Counted from the stretch's first letter, positions 9,914-22,506 are shown. The stretch: DNA of 64,000 nt from Malania oleifera (GCF_029873635.1 NC_080418.1:150343748-150407747); one strand, 5' to 3'. Program-made: numbers and translations. Notes: generated by a model not told the origin, from the sequence alone.

Positions 9914-11922
9914 ATGGCTCCAGCCGAATTGAGAGAATTGAAAGAACAACTTCAGAAGCTACTAGACAAAAGGTACATTCGACCTAGTGTTTCTCCTTGG
10001 GGAGCACCGGTGTTATTTGTGAAGAAGAAGGATGGGTCGATGAGGATGTGCATTGACTACCGTGAACTGAATAAGGTGACGATAAAGAACAAGTATCCGC
10101 TACCCAGGATCAATGATTTGTTTGATCAACTTCAGGGCACACGTAGGTCTTCTCCAAGATTGACCTACGGTCTGGGTATCACCAACTGAAGGTGAAAGCG
10201 GAAGATGTCTCGAAAACTGCATTTCGAACTCGGTATGACCATTTTGAATTTATGGTTATGCCTTTTGGTTTAACTAATGCACCTGCACCCTTTATGGATT
10301 TGATGAACATGGTCTTTCGTGAATATCTAGACCAATTTGTCGTTGTATTTATTGATGATATCCTAGTGTATTCTAGGAGTGCTGCAGAGCATGAAGTTCA
10401 TTTGAGGCTAGTATTGCAAATGCTTAGGGATAAGAGGTTGTATGCTAAACTGAAGAAGTGTGGGTTCTGGCTGGAAAAGATTTCATTTCTAGGGAACGTG
10501 GTGTCTAAAGAAGGTATATCCATGGACCCGAGTAAGATTGAAGCAATAGTGGACTGGGCGAGACCGAAGAATGTTCAGGAGGTCAGAAGTTTTCTGGGTT
10601 TTGTAGGTTACTACCGTCGGTTTGTGGAAGGGTTCTCTAGTTTAGCAGGTCCTTTGACGAAACTCACTCGAAAAAACGTGAGGTATGATTGGACGGATGA
10701 GTGCGAGCTGAGTTTCCAGGAGTTGAAACGGCGACTGGTCATGGCTCCAGTTTTGACTCTTCCATCCAGTGATGGTGGTTTTATTATATATAGTGATGCT
10801 TCGAAAAAGGGTCTTGGTTGTGTTCTAATGCACCAGGGCAAAGTAGTTGCTTACGCTTCTCATCAACTTAAAGAATATGAGAAGAACTACCCAACGCATG
10901 ATATGGAATTAGCAGCGGTGGTGTTTGCACTAAAAATTTGGAGGCACTATTTATACGGTGAAAGGTGTGAGATTTTTACCGACCATAAAAGTATTAAATA
11001 CTTTTTCACTCAGAAGGAGCTCAACATGAGACAACGCAGGTGGCTTGAGTTGATTAAAGACTATGACTGTATTATTAGCTATCATCTAGGAAAGACTAAT
11101 GTCGTAGTTGATGCTCTGAGCCGGATGTCTATGGATGCGTTTGTTTCAGTAGTGGAGGTTCAGCATCAGATCTGTATGGACCTTGAAAGGTTGAGTTTGG
11201 AGGTGGTAAAAGGAAACCATCAGGCTGTCCTTGCTAGCTTGGTGGTACAACCGACTTTACAGGAGAGTATCAGTGTGGCGCAGAGGGGGGATCCTGAGTT
11301 GGTTGAGATTATGGAAGGAGTTCAGAATGGGTTAAAGCCGGATTTCAGTGTCTTTGGCGATGGGATATTGAGATTTCACAGTATGGTTTGTGTACCAAAT
11401 GATGCTGTGATTAAACAGGTCATTCTAGAGGAGGCACATCGTTCACTCTACACTATACATCCTGGTAATACGAAAATGTACCAGGATTTGAGGGAATCTT
11501 TCTTGTGGTCCAATATGAAAAGAGAGATCGACCAATTTGTAGAGCAGTGCCTGACATGTCAATGGATCAAAACGGAACATCAAAGGCCGGTAGGACCACT
11601 TCAGCTACTTGACGTCCCTGAGTGGAAGTGGGAACATATCTTGATGGATTTTGTGACGAGTTTACTTGCGGCAGTGCATGGGCAAAATGCCATATGGGTT
11701 ATAGTGGATTGGCTGACGAAGAATGCACATTTCATTCCAATCAGAGTCAGCTACTCTCTGAATAGGCTGACAGAACTTTATGTGCAAGAGGTGGTACGAA
11801 TCCATGGTGTCCCTATTTCTATTGTTTCAGATCGGGATCCACGTTTTACATCTCGTTTCTGGAAGAGTTTACAGGATGCCTTGGGATCGCAACTGACGTT
11901 TAGTATGTCTTTTCACCCGTAG
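9914..11922 (+). pseudogene. Element B reverse transcriptase, RNase H and integrase core
   Basis: RT begins [14 protein letters not shown] one-base frameshift near 10140-10160 separates the first 91 codons from a 576-codon open frame (10192-11922). That frame holds the RT motif FIDDILVYS, RNase H ([29 protein letters not shown]), the HHCC zinc domain (EQCLTCQ) and integrase Asp residues in MDFVTS and SDRDPRFTS. It ends at a TAG (11920-11922) inside the conserved HP-TDGQ stretch. Apart from these breaks it is the best preserved coding region of the nest. Confidence 0.92.
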
Positions 11923-12700
11923 ACGGATGGACAATTAAAGAGGACTATTCAGACGTTAGAAGATATGTTGCGGGCTTGTGTACTAGATTTCGGTAATAGT
12001 TGGATACGATATGTACCGCTTGTTGAATTTGCATATAACAACAGTTACCAGGGAGCATAGAGATGGCACCTTATGAGGCTTTGTATGGTCGTCGGTGTCG
12101 ATCTCCGTTGTACTGGGATCAGGTAGGTGAGTGGCAAATATTGGGTCCAGAATTAATTCAGCGGACCTCTGCAAAGGTCGAATTGATCAGAGAAAGAATC
12201 AAAGCAGCTCAGAGTCGATAAAAGAGTTATGTTGATACTCATTGACAAGAGTTGGAATTCGAAGTAGGAGATATGGTATTCCTTAGAATCGCTCCGATGA
12301 AATGGGTGATGAGGTTCGAGAAGAAAGGGAAGTTAAGTCCTTGGTATATCGAACCTTTTGAGATCCTTGAAAGGGTAGGTTCAGTTACTTATCGAGTGGC
12401 TTTACCTCTGGTATTATCCAGAGTCCATGATGTATTTCATGTGTCTGTACTCGTGTCTGTACTGAGGAAGTACGTACCAGATCCATCACACGTGCTGAGT
12501 TACGAACCTCTAGAGATCAGCAATGCCTTATCGTATGAGGAAGTACCAATGCAGGTATTGGATCAGAAGGTGTAGCAGTTACGGACTAAGGAAATACCTC
12601 TTGTAAAGGTATTATGGCGTAACCATGCAGTGGAAGAAGTTTCATGGGAATTAGAATCTGAAATACGCTAGAAGTACTCGCAGTTATTTGATGGTACATA
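11923..12700 (+). pseudogene. Element B integrase C-terminus and chromodomain-like tail
   Basis: The frame continues after the stop. The third catalytic residue of integrase is changed: DGQLKRT has Lys (AAG, 11938-11940) where the family has Glu. Further breaks lie near 12055-12060, 12220 and 12244. The C-terminal domain (RIAPMKWVMRF, then IEPFEILERVG) leads to a chromodomain-like end (VLWRNHAVEEVSWELE), which in chromoviruses guides insertion to heterochromatin. FHVSVLVSVLRKYV contains a 12-bp direct duplication compared with [10 protein letters not shown] in element A. Confidence 0.85.
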
Positions 12701-12946
12701 AATATGTATAGTGGTGTAGATGGTATAGATTAAATGGTATGATCTTTGGGAGAGTCTCGTTTATAGATGTAATTTTCTGAAGTATCTTTTGTGTAACCAC
12801 GGTATTCCTCCACCATATGTGAGGGTATGTAATAAAATTGGGCCAAATTCACTTTGTAGGCGATGGTCGACTCTTTTGTAAAAAGGGATTATAAGAAAAG
12901 ATTATGTTAGAAATTGTTATTAAATTTTGAGGACGAAATTCTTATA

Positions 12947-12958
12947 AGGAGGGGAGAT
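12947..12958 (+). other. Polypurine tract of element B
   Basis: AAGGAGGGGAGA immediately upstream of the 3' LTR start (TG at 12960) primes plus-strand synthesis in this family. Element A has the corresponding tract just before 15707. Confidence 0.75.
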
Positions 12959-12959
12959 T

Positions 12960-13223
12960 GTAGAGACCCAAACTATAATAAGCTAGGTTCGTCGACAAAG
13001 GAGTCACGTTCGTCGAAGAAGTCCTTCAGAGCCTCGTCGAGGAGCAAATACCGAGTGGGTCAGAGAAATATCCAGAACTTGGGCTCGGCAACGAAGGGAT
13101 GGCTTCGTTGACGAGTTGTGTGGCAGATTCATCGACGAAGACGCTGCCTCGTCGACGAGTTGGACTTGGTCAAAGGCCCTATAAATACCCATTTTAGTTG
13201 CTTAGAAGCTAAATTTCTCTCCC

Positions 13224-13254
<31 letters not shown>

Positions 13255-15058
13255 AACCTGCGGTTTTCTCTCTCTCTCTCTAAGATTTTTCGCCGTACAT
13301 CATCCGTTTCCAAAAATGGAGGGTACTACGTGGATCAGAAGAGGAAACTCTACAATTTTAGCAGATCGGATCGTCATTTTAGAGATTTTTAGGTTTTCCA
13401 AAAAGTCGAGGTAAGGATCTGATTCCATTTTTGATTAGGCAGTTGTGTGGTAATCTATATTTTAGAGAAGTTATGTTATGTGGCTTTTAGGTTTCGAGGA
13501 TCTCAGGTTGTCGGTTTGGACCGTTTTGTACGTGATTTCGTTTGGGTTTAAGGTAAGGGAAATTTGATTACAATAGCATTTTTGGAAAACTAAACCGCTA
13601 AAAAGTTAGTTTATACTTATATGTATGATTTAATTGCTTATTTGCTAAATTCTACCGAGTAGAAATGCCGATTTTTCGATTTTTCAATTTTTGGTAAAAA
13701 CGAGGATTTTGGCGTATGATCTTCAATTCTTACGAAAATCACATATTTGCGTTTATATTATAATAGGAGATGCTTGAATCCTTTACTTTTCCTTTTGAAT
13801 GATGTTTACTAGATTTATATCATTTAGCGGATTTTTGGATTAAACTTGTGTGATATATGTTGAAATGGAAATGTATGAATTTTCTATACTATTGATATAG
13901 ATTAAGGGAAATGGGGTTCCAATTTGTTATACTGAGTACGTTGAAATGGAAATGTATGAATTTTCTATACTATTGATATAGAAACGAGAACAAAGTTCCA
14001 ATTTGTTATACTAAGAATGTGGAAAACGGAGGCCGGCGATACACCGAGCTGAATTAGTAAACAAAAAGGGGTAAACTGAGTGGAAAGACACCGGTTTCAA
14101 CCCAATGTGATTATCTGAAATTGTGAAAATACTGGAATTGCACAGGTTACTATATTTTGCTATAAATTGTCTATATGATATAGAACCACAGCTTGTGACC
14201 AAAAGAAGTTGAAAGAAACTTCAGTAAAAGGGGTTGAAAGATACTCCAGTTCGGGGGTTGAAATAAACTCCTAGGGCTAGGTAGCGATGCTGGAAGTACA
14301 GTGCAACCATACATGAGAAATCAGTATGGGTACATTAGATGGTCGACCTGTGAGAAGTTAGTAAGCTGTTGGTAAAAATAAACTAGGGGGCGGTCGGACT
14401 ATAAAAATGCTCGGCTTTGTCTGCACGAACAGGACACTGTCAAAGGCAATCCGTGCACAACTCGTACCACGGGGTAAACATGAAAATTGTCATATCAAGC
14501 CGGAGGTGTTCCAATAATCATACGCATGATTTAAATACTTGATGTGCATATAAGTGTTATATGTTACAATATTATAAACAAATGTTTCAAATCTATGAGT
14601 TTTTAGGAGAATATGCATATATGTAGTCACACACTGTTGTAGCACATTCTTCCTTACTGAGAGGTGTCTCACCCCATTATACAACCTTTGTTTTCAGGTG
14701 CATCAGTACGTCGGTACTAGTAGCTAAAGGGGCTAAGGAGATTATTTTTAGTTTAGCTTACATAAGCATTTGAATCCTGTATTAAACTTAGATGAAGTTC
14801 CTTTTTGGAGGGTTGTAATAATAGGATTTATTCTATGTCTGAATTCATGTAATTATAGATGTATAAGTAAAATCTGGTATAAGACTAATAGAAATCCCAA
14901 TGGATGTTTATGTTTTTCCGCGAAATTTACATCGAAATTATGTATGATTTATACCCGTATGTCCCTAGTTAGGGCGGGTTGTTTACGTATTGAACAAGTA
15001 CAAGTATTATGTATTTGGGTTAACAGTGCTAGTCCGTATAAAGGGTCGGGTCGTTACA
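12960..15058 (+). repeat. 3' LTR of element B
   Basis: A 2,099-bp LTR, TGTAGAGACCC to GTTACA, uninterrupted. TATA box at 13180-13187, CT microsatellites at 13229-13254 and 13267-13281, 80-bp tandem duplication from about 13856, inverted-repeat motif at 14653-14675. Followed by the right TSD copy TATGA (15059-15063). Confidence 0.94.
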
Positions 15059-15410
15059 TATGAGGTTCGGGAGGAAGGGTAAGCTGAGGCCTAGGTATAT
15101 TAGGCCATTGGAGATTCTTGAAAGAGTGGGTCCAGTGGCCTATCGATTGGCATTACCACCGGTCTTGTCTAGGATCCATGATGTATTTCACATTTCTATG
15201 TTGAGAAAATACGTCTCAGACCCCTCTCATGTAATCAGTTATGAAGCACTGGAGTTGGGTGATACTTTAGCTTGTAAGGAAGTGCCAGTGCAGATTCTTG
15301 ACTTGAAGGAACAGGAGCTACGCACGAAGAAGATTCCACTGGTAAAATTTTTATGGCGTAATCATGCTATTAAGAAGGTTTCCTGGGAATTGGAGGATCA
15401 GATGCGCTAG
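15059..15410 (+). pseudogene. Element A right part: integrase C-terminus with chromodomain-like tail
   Basis: An open frame of 116 codons starting in the TSD ([24 protein letters not shown]) continues exactly where the A integrase stopped at 3464. It ends [15 protein letters not shown] followed by TAG (15408-15410). The tail resembles the degenerate chromodomain of plant chromoviruses. This piece carries no stop, unlike most of A. Confidence 0.9.
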
Positions 15411-15858
15411 AAATACCCACACTTATTTAGTGGAATTTAGAGTTGAGCCAGTCAGAATAAAGGGAATAATACCGTGTATTTTGCTTTGTATAGTGTAACG
15501 TAAGATAGATAGAGTTTTTAGTTTTGGAACATGAATGACTTTAGGAGAATTTTGAATAGTTGTAATCTCCCAGAACCCTCGTTGTAACCACGGTGTTCCT
15601 CCATCATAAGTAAGGGTAATTAATAAAATTGGAAGTATTTTCTCTAAGGATAGGAAGCAGATGAATAGAAAATTTTGAGGATGAAATTTTTATAAGACGG
15701 GGAGAATGTAATAACCCCAAAAATGGTTACACAAAGTTGGTGGGGTGATTCCAAAAAATAAAAAATAAAAAAATAAAAAAAGTTAAAAAATTAATTAAAT
15801 TTTTTTAAAAAAGAAAAATTATAATAATTTAAATTATTTTTATTTTATTAATAAAATA

Positions 15859-15859
<1 letters not shown>

Positions 15860-15909
<50 letters not shown>
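15860..15909. repeat. (ATT)n microsatellite
   Basis: About 16 units of TTA/ATT inside the 3' LTR of element A. Confidence 0.95.
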
Positions 15910-15912
<3 letters not shown>

Positions 15913-15913
15913 C

Positions 15914-16028
15914 CTTCCTGAAGGATCTGAATCCTTCAGGAAGACTTGAAAGCTACGTAGAGAGCCCCCCTTTCCCCAGATCCTTCAGGAAGACTTGAAA
16001 GCTACGTAGAGAGCCCCCCTTTCCCCAG
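15914..16028 (+). repeat. 13-bp hairpin plus perfect 49-bp direct duplication
   Basis: CTTCCTGAAGGAT (15914-15926) and ATCCTTCAGGAAG (15931-15943) form a perfect inverted repeat with a 4-base loop. The right arm starts a 49-bp unit (15931-15979) that is repeated without change at 15980-16028, ending TTTCCCCAG in both copies. Confidence 0.9.
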
Positions 16029-17829
16029 TCTCTTGTCTCTCTCCCTCTCTCTTCATTTTTCTCGACGGATACTCGTCTGATCGAAAATCAAGAAATTCTG
16101 GTAGACTACATTTTTCGCTGCCGTTATTTCTACCTGAACAGATTGGTTGTAGGAGCGGTGTAGGCGTATCTCCTAGGGTAAGCTAAATTTCCACTTTTAC
16201 CTCAATTTCTTGTGAATTTTAAGCCTAATTAACAATTGAACACCTCCATGAAAATTTAGGGATAATTCTCTGCAAGTATAGCGGAGCGGATTTCTTGTGG
16301 GGTCATCGTAGGCATAACCCCAAATTTGGGATAAGGGAGTTATTAAGGGGCTAATTGCTATTTAATTAGTGTTGATTTAGAAATTCTAGAATATTGTGCA
16401 TTCTGAGGTTGAAGTGGGGTTTTTGAAATTTACGGCCAGGGTGAGCACCGCGGGTGTAATTTCGGGACCCCGCATGCATAGTTCAGAAAACCAAGTGAGG
16501 GTGTTAAATATTAGTTTAAATGTTAATTTGGGGTATATGGAGCCTAGGGAAGGTTATATGGGTATTATTTTGAAAAATGAGTAATTAATCTGGGAAAGTT
16601 ATGAATTGCAGGATTTGAGTTTTGGGCGTCAAGGGCGTAGGATTTGAGTTTTAAGGAGACTTTCAGTAAGTCAGGTAAGGGGAATAAATTATAACAGTAT
16701 TTTTAGAGCTTTTATTTGAATTGATATGTGAAAATGAGCATATGGTATTTTGTCTGAAAATTATTATGATATAAATATCAGATAAATCATGTGGCATTTG
16801 AGTAATATTAAATTGTGATATTTTGGAATATGAAATATGATTATAAAAATATTGTCTATAATAAATGGGGAAATATGATAATATGATTTGTATTATTGAA
16901 AAGTGTGGAAATTCACGAAATGGGTTATATATATTATTATGAGAATGAAATGTGAATATTGAGATGGGGAATTCTGAAATTATGAATATTGGAAATGTGA
17001 AAATTGTATTAAAAATTCTGTAAGGTAAATACTGAAATGTGAAAATGGGAAATATGATTATTGTTTTGTAAATGCTGCAATATGAATAGTTGAAACATGA
17101 ATATTGAAATGTAAATTTTGCATTGTGAATATTGAGTTGAGAATGAAAAACCGAGAATATTGCAACGTGAATACTGCAATATGGAAATTGAAATGTGAGT
17201 GATGAAATGCCAATATCGCCTAATGATTGCGGGTATGTGGTAATGATAACCCTGATGGATAGTTATGGAAACCCTAATGATGGGTTGTGATATTGAGCAC
17301 AGTACCGTTGCTAGTGGTGTAGTGCAACCACACGGGCTCTTGGAGCGTGTGGCGTGACAGTCGACTGAGCTGTTTAGTAGAGTTGTTGTGCCCCCTGAGT
17401 CCGGATCAGGGCTATAGGCCGGCCAGTCGTACTACAGACGCGAGATATGTGATATGATATTTTGATCTAATCGGGTCGGCTAACTGCGGTTAGATCTAGC
17501 CTTCGGGTCACACAACTTTGACTGTGGAGGGAAGCATGGTGTGGAAAGAAAGATCCTTAGGGTAGCCATGAGTTACAGACACGATGTTGGTACTAGGTAC
17601 CAAGGATACTCATAAGCTGGATAGTGAAATGGAAATGGAAAGTGAAAGAATGATGGAAATGAGCTAAAATGAGAAATGAAAGAAATAATGGAAAATGAGA
17701 AATGGAGAATGATAAAATTAAGAAATGGATCCGTGTGAGTTAATAATATAAATAATTAATGCGAAGTGAAACTCTCCGCCTAAAGGCTTACCGAGTAAGG
17801 TGAGTGCTCTGATAGGTATCAGATGTGGC

Positions 17830-18945
17830 CTTACCTGGCCTACACAACACAATCGACCATCCCATCTCCACTCTCTCTCTAAGACGTGTGGGTGCACTAA
17901 TCTTTGCCAAAAATCATATGCAACAATACTGTGCCTCGCTATGGTCCACCGAAGTTCTCAATTCATACATTGTAATTTAACATTCATATCTTGCTCTGAT
18001 TAATAATACACATGCAAATAATCCCAGTACATTTCAGTATTTCTAACATGTCATACATATATATATATATATATCATAACTCAACTCAATATTTTCATTT
18101 TACTCATGCCACACATTTCAAATAATAAGTATAATTATATCTCGTTGAAATAGTAAGCCAACCCATATTCATATCCGTATTACTGAAGATGCACATAAAA
18201 TTATCTCCACAATTTCGAGAAAACTCATTACTTTAATCATTCCATTTTCATAAATAATAACTATAGCCCTAGGCTCAAAAACTACAGTTCAAATAGTTGG
18301 CTTTTCTTTTAAATTTCACATGTTAATCCTATATATTTATAAACACATAAAAAAACTACTGGCTTAATCTATTCCACTTATCTAGTTTCCTAAATTACGC
18401 ATGCAGGGACCCCAAAACAATGCCTACGACGCTCACCCAAACCTTGATTCAATAACCTGAGTTCAATTAAATCAATCCTAAATAAAATACTATTTTAACA
18501 TTTCTTAAGCACATAAATTCTAAATAAACAATTAAACTTAAAAAAATAACCAATTTTCTTAATTCCCTAAATCTCACATTCGCTTTGGAGTGGTGCTTAG
18601 GACCCCCAAATTGAAAATTTGCTCTAACCAAAATGACGATGATCGAGATTAGGACACCGTGGTGGTGCCCGATCGTCGATTTAGCTGAAGATTTAAGGAT
18701 AAATTGAGGAAAGAGAGGGAGTATACCTTTCCCCAGGAGTGGTGCTTACGTCGTTCCTACGACAAATCCATTATGGTAGGAATGTCGGTGGCAGAGATAG
18801 GAACCTAGTGGTATCTTCAGTTTTCCAATCGGCCGAATATTTGTCGAGAAAATGAGAAGAGAGAGGAGGTGGCGCAAGGAGAGGGATGAGAAGTGAGAGA
18901 GATTGAGAGAGGTGCAGGTATGGCTTCCTAAAGCAGCTTTAACCT

Positions 18946-18996
<51 letters not shown>

Positions 18997-19124
18997 TATT
19001 TCAATTAGTTTTTTTTTCCATGCTATTCCTTTTATTTGTTTAATTAATTAATTAATTAATTTAATAATAATTAATTAATTAATTTATTAATAATAATAAT
19101 TTTTTTTTTCCGAGTTACTACATA
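17830..19124 (-). repeat. LTR related to that of element A, inverted orientation
   Basis: Read on the reverse strand it starts TGTAGTAACTCGG at 19124. It then has A/T-rich repeats (18950-19090), a CT-rich leader (about 18860-18930), an ATTCGGCCGATTGG region and a segment near 17830-17900 that matches 17320-17450 of the A LTR. No coding sequence accompanies it. It may be a solo LTR or a truncated end; I could not find a convincing TSD. Confidence 0.55.
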
Positions 19125-20053
19125 TACAAGAATATTTGTTTTAGTAAATTTGTTGGTATTAAAGCAAAGGGGCAAATGAGTCATGGACGACCCCAAGTCA
19201 CGAGGGCTTATTGGTCAGGGTAAGCATAATTCGGGGAAACCTGAATTAACCGAATTGACTGACCAAAATTGGTCGATTCGGTTTGGTTAAGAACACATGA
19301 TCGATCAGTTCGGTTATGACTTTACAAAGTTCGACTAATCGGTTCAGTTAAAAGGAATGTTAATTCAGTTAACCAAAATAACCGATTTAATAATTAATTA
19401 AAATTTAAATATAAATTAGTATATGTTAATTTGTTAATATGTTAATTAGTATTTGGTAAAAAAATTATATTATGTTTTTATTAATTAATTTTAGATTAAT
19501 TCAATTAAATTCAGTTAACTGAATTACCTGAAAAGGTAATTTGGTCGAGTTTGGTTCGATGAGGCCCTTCTATTTGGTCGGTTCAGTTAACAGTTCTCAT
19601 TAACTGAAAATTTCGATTACTTCGGTTAATTAATCGAATTTGGCCAAACCGACCGTTTGCTCACCCCTACTTACTGGTTTGACAAATGAGTCTGGGACGA
19701 CCACTTTAGTGACTGCTTTGACATGGACAAATTATATAATAGTATGTTTTAAAAACCCTTATGGCGAAGAAAGTTTAAAGTTACAAATTCGGTACCGTAG
19801 CTTAAGTTTAAAGGGATTAGAATGCACTCATACTATTTATAGAGTGGTTTACAGAACAGTAGATTTCTCTTGAGTGCACACCTAGTCCCGACCAAGACTT
19901 AATAAGAAAAATTTCACTTAAATATTACACTTCAATTTAGTTTGGTCGATTAGCCAGTTAAGTCCAGTTTTCGGACCGCACAACCTTGTCATGTGGGTAA
20001 ACATGACTTACAATTAACAGGCTTAAGAGAGATTTTTATAGTATATGTAAATA

Positions 20054-20092
<39 letters not shown>

Positions 20093-20714
20093 GTTTATGT
20101 GAACATGGTCATTTTTAGTAGGCTTAAATGATGATTTGAAAGAAAAACATAAAGGAAAGTGTATATTTATATAATTAAGTTTTATAGTTATAGTTTTAAA
20201 GTTTCACAAGTTCAGTTTAACAATTACAGTGTATGATTATAAAATTTTACTACTATGATTGATGGTAGAAGTTTTATACAAAAATTTTAAAATTTTGTTT
20301 TTATTTAAATGCTATTTTGAAGTTATAGTATTAAATATTATTTTACGAAATTATAATACTGTTTATCTTGGTCACACACTAATAATAATCTCATTTACTT
20401 ACTGAGTGTCGTCTCACTCCAAATATTACTTTACATTATAGATAATTCTGGATAGCGTACTAGAAATCCGGTGTAACAAGTGCATAGGCGGGAATAGAAA
20501 TAGCATATTAGAATGAAAATTAGTATAATATCATTTGGACAATGTTCGTGTATTTTTTTAGAATTTTTAAGAATGTTAATTTTAATATTTGAGATATGAT
20601 TGTAACGAAATTAATTAGTACTTTGGTATAATAATATTTGAGGATTATTTACTTCTGCTGTGAATTATTTGTAAAAAGTAACACCATAGACCCTACCGGA
20701 CTCGGGGTGTGACA
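19125..20714 (+). repeat. LTR fragment ending at 20714, carrying a MITE
   Basis: The right end reads ACTCGGGGTGTGACA (20700-20714), a typical plant gypsy LTR terminus. The inverted-repeat motif TGAGTGTCGTCTCACTCC lies at 20403-20420, 294 bp before the end, as in the other LTRs. The left end is unclear; the fragment may start at or before 19125. It might even be the displaced end of the element A LTR. A hAT-type MITE is inserted at 19216-19670. Confidence 0.5.
19216..19670. mobile_element. hAT-type MITE, 455 bp
   Basis: Terminal inverted repeats CAGGGTAAGCATAATTCGG and its imperfect complement ending TTTGCTCACCCCTAC fit the CAGGGGTGAGCAAA termini of plant hAT MITEs. It is flanked by an 8-bp duplication with one mismatch, TTATTGGT (19208-19215) and TTACTGGT (19671-19678). 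The interior has repeated GGTTCGGTTAA-type stretches and no coding potential. Confidence 0.75.
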
Positions 20715-22506
20715 ATTGCAATATACTTATTATTGAATTATATATTGAGATTATTTCAAAAGTGAAAAAGAATAAAAATCCATTCATATTTATTATTATT
20801 TTTTGCTTATGATGTTATATAAATATGAAATTTGATATTTCACATAATTTTAATTGGGGCATTCCTATCATATCACCTACTATAATTTAAGGATTTTTGC
20901 GTAATTGTGTATATATGGTGTCATAATGGCATTCCATATTTATGTCTATATCTTTATAATTTTAAAATATAATTTTTTAAAATAATTTTGGTTATATACT
21001 TTTAATATCTTCAAACTAAACTATAACAATATATGACAATTATTTTTAAATATATGTCTAAACTTTATTAAGGCTTGTAAAAATATTTTACATATTAAAT
21101 TATAACAATATATGATAATTAGTTTTAGAAATATATATAAAAAATATTAATAATTATAAAAATATTTACATAATATTATTCATGTGTGATGCATGTGACG
21201 TGTTTACTAGTCTCATAAAATATTACTTAGTGAAGAAAATGCAATGTAATTTGATTGAATGTGGTTGGTTTCAACCCTAATATTTTTTTAGATTGAAGTA
21301 TAGTCGTACCATGAATGAAGGAATGGATAAATCCTTGATGGTTGGTTTTAGTTGGTAATATTGATTCTATAAATAGTATTGGAGGGTGAATTACAACATT
21401 GATCCTAGGTGAATTGACGCAAAACCTACAAAATGTGAAGGCCAAACCTATATTAGATATTTAAATATTTACCAAAAAAAATTATCTTTCAAAATCATTA
21501 CATCACAAGATAAAAAGTCTCACGTTAACTTATAAAAATATGATCAAATGGCTTAGGAGCAAAAAATGCAAGGATTATTTTTTCCCCTTCATAATCCACA
21601 ACGTTAATACTAAATGCATTAAAGGACTTTCTTGCAAAATGCAAATAAATGGAGTGACTTGAGGTAGCTCTCTAAAAAAACTATTTATTGTGCAAAAGGC
21701 CATGAGATAAGTAGAGCAATAGGGTTGTGGACTTTGAAGACATGATATTTTGGAGTGTAATTAGTAGATGTCACACAATTTTTTGAACTCGAATGTTTTG
21801 AAGTCGAATGTAAACTGAATAGCATCCTTGTCTAAGAGCTTTATATGTGAAAGTCATGCTCCTTAAGTGAATTCTACATTTGTCTATCTTGCTACATCTT
21901 GGGACACAATAGGCTTCATTTGTGGATAGATACTAAGTAAAGGTCAAGATAAAAGACTTTTGACCATAGTGATTACCGAGTTTATTCATGAATAATTCTT
22001 TAGCTTCATTTTAATATAGTTGTAGAGTTCCTTTGTAAAAATAAGAAACAATAGGATCCACCTAGCTATGATTGCTTGGCATACTCATGCCTCAATTTTT
22101 TTAATGATTATGCAAAAATCAATTTCTATGAGTGTTTGTGTGGTTGAGGCTAGTAGTCCTACCTATGGCTAGCTTAGATAACAATTTCTTCCCAAAAATA
22201 GGTGCTTGTAATATGATGCATTTGAAACAACGAGAGATGATACATTTTGCTAAAAAGTTCATTAGATGGCAAATTATTTGTCTATACTGCATATCAAAAA
22301 CTCACTTAACTCTATAGACCATTTGATCAATCTTTTTAAGGTCTTTGAATTTTACAGACTTGTTTGATGGATTGAGAATGTCTTGATCCATGATAATAAT
22401 ATGGGCTAGGAAATGAGGCCCAAGCTTCCACAAAAAGATAAGGACATGTCTTTAATAGTACAACAACTTCGGTGTCCACATCCAATTCATGTAATATACT
22501 AGATGG
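20715..22506. other. A/T-rich non-coding stretch, nothing identified
   Basis: No ORF with recognisable content, no RNA gene and no clear repeat boundary. Very A/T-rich to about 21200, then mixed decayed sequence. Where the sequence resumes after the solo LTR at 24281 it seems to continue the same background. Confidence 0.5.

Larger units (their letters stand above)
3465..15058 (+). mobile_element. Element B: full-structure Ty3/gypsy chromovirus nested in A
   Basis: An 11,594-bp LTR retrotransposon with 5' LTR 3465-7851, primer-binding site at 7854, gag-pol, polypurine tract before 12960, 3' LTR 12960-15058 and a perfect TSD (TATGA). The LTRs start TGTAGAGACCC and end GTTACA. The 5' LTR is about 2.3 kb longer because a solo LTR is inserted in it. 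In a hand-aligned 120-bp stretch (3965-4085 against 13445-13565) I count 5 differences, so the insertion is not very recent. Frameshifts, stops and active-site changes make it non-autonomous today. Confidence 0.95.
15707..17830 (+). repeat. 3' LTR of element A (right end not resolved)
   Basis: Begins TGTAATAACCCC right after a polypurine tract (GACGGGGAGAA). It contains an (ATT)n run, a 49-bp duplication, a CT-rich leader (16027-16060), long A/T-rich sequence and a typical LTR stretch around 17290-17450. The end is blurred, because related LTR sequence in the opposite orientation follows from about 17.8 kb. The end coordinate is approximate. Confidence 0.65.

Noticed and set aside
17770-17830. 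Exact end of the element A LTR and start of the inverted LTR
   Set aside because: Several TG/CA dinucleotides are possible and no matching 5-bp flanks were found, so I give no precise junction.
1-20714. Endogenous pararetrovirus as explanation for the RT-containing region
   Set aside because: Integrase, LTRs, primer-binding site, polypurine tract and TSDs are present; no movement or coat protein motif is seen.
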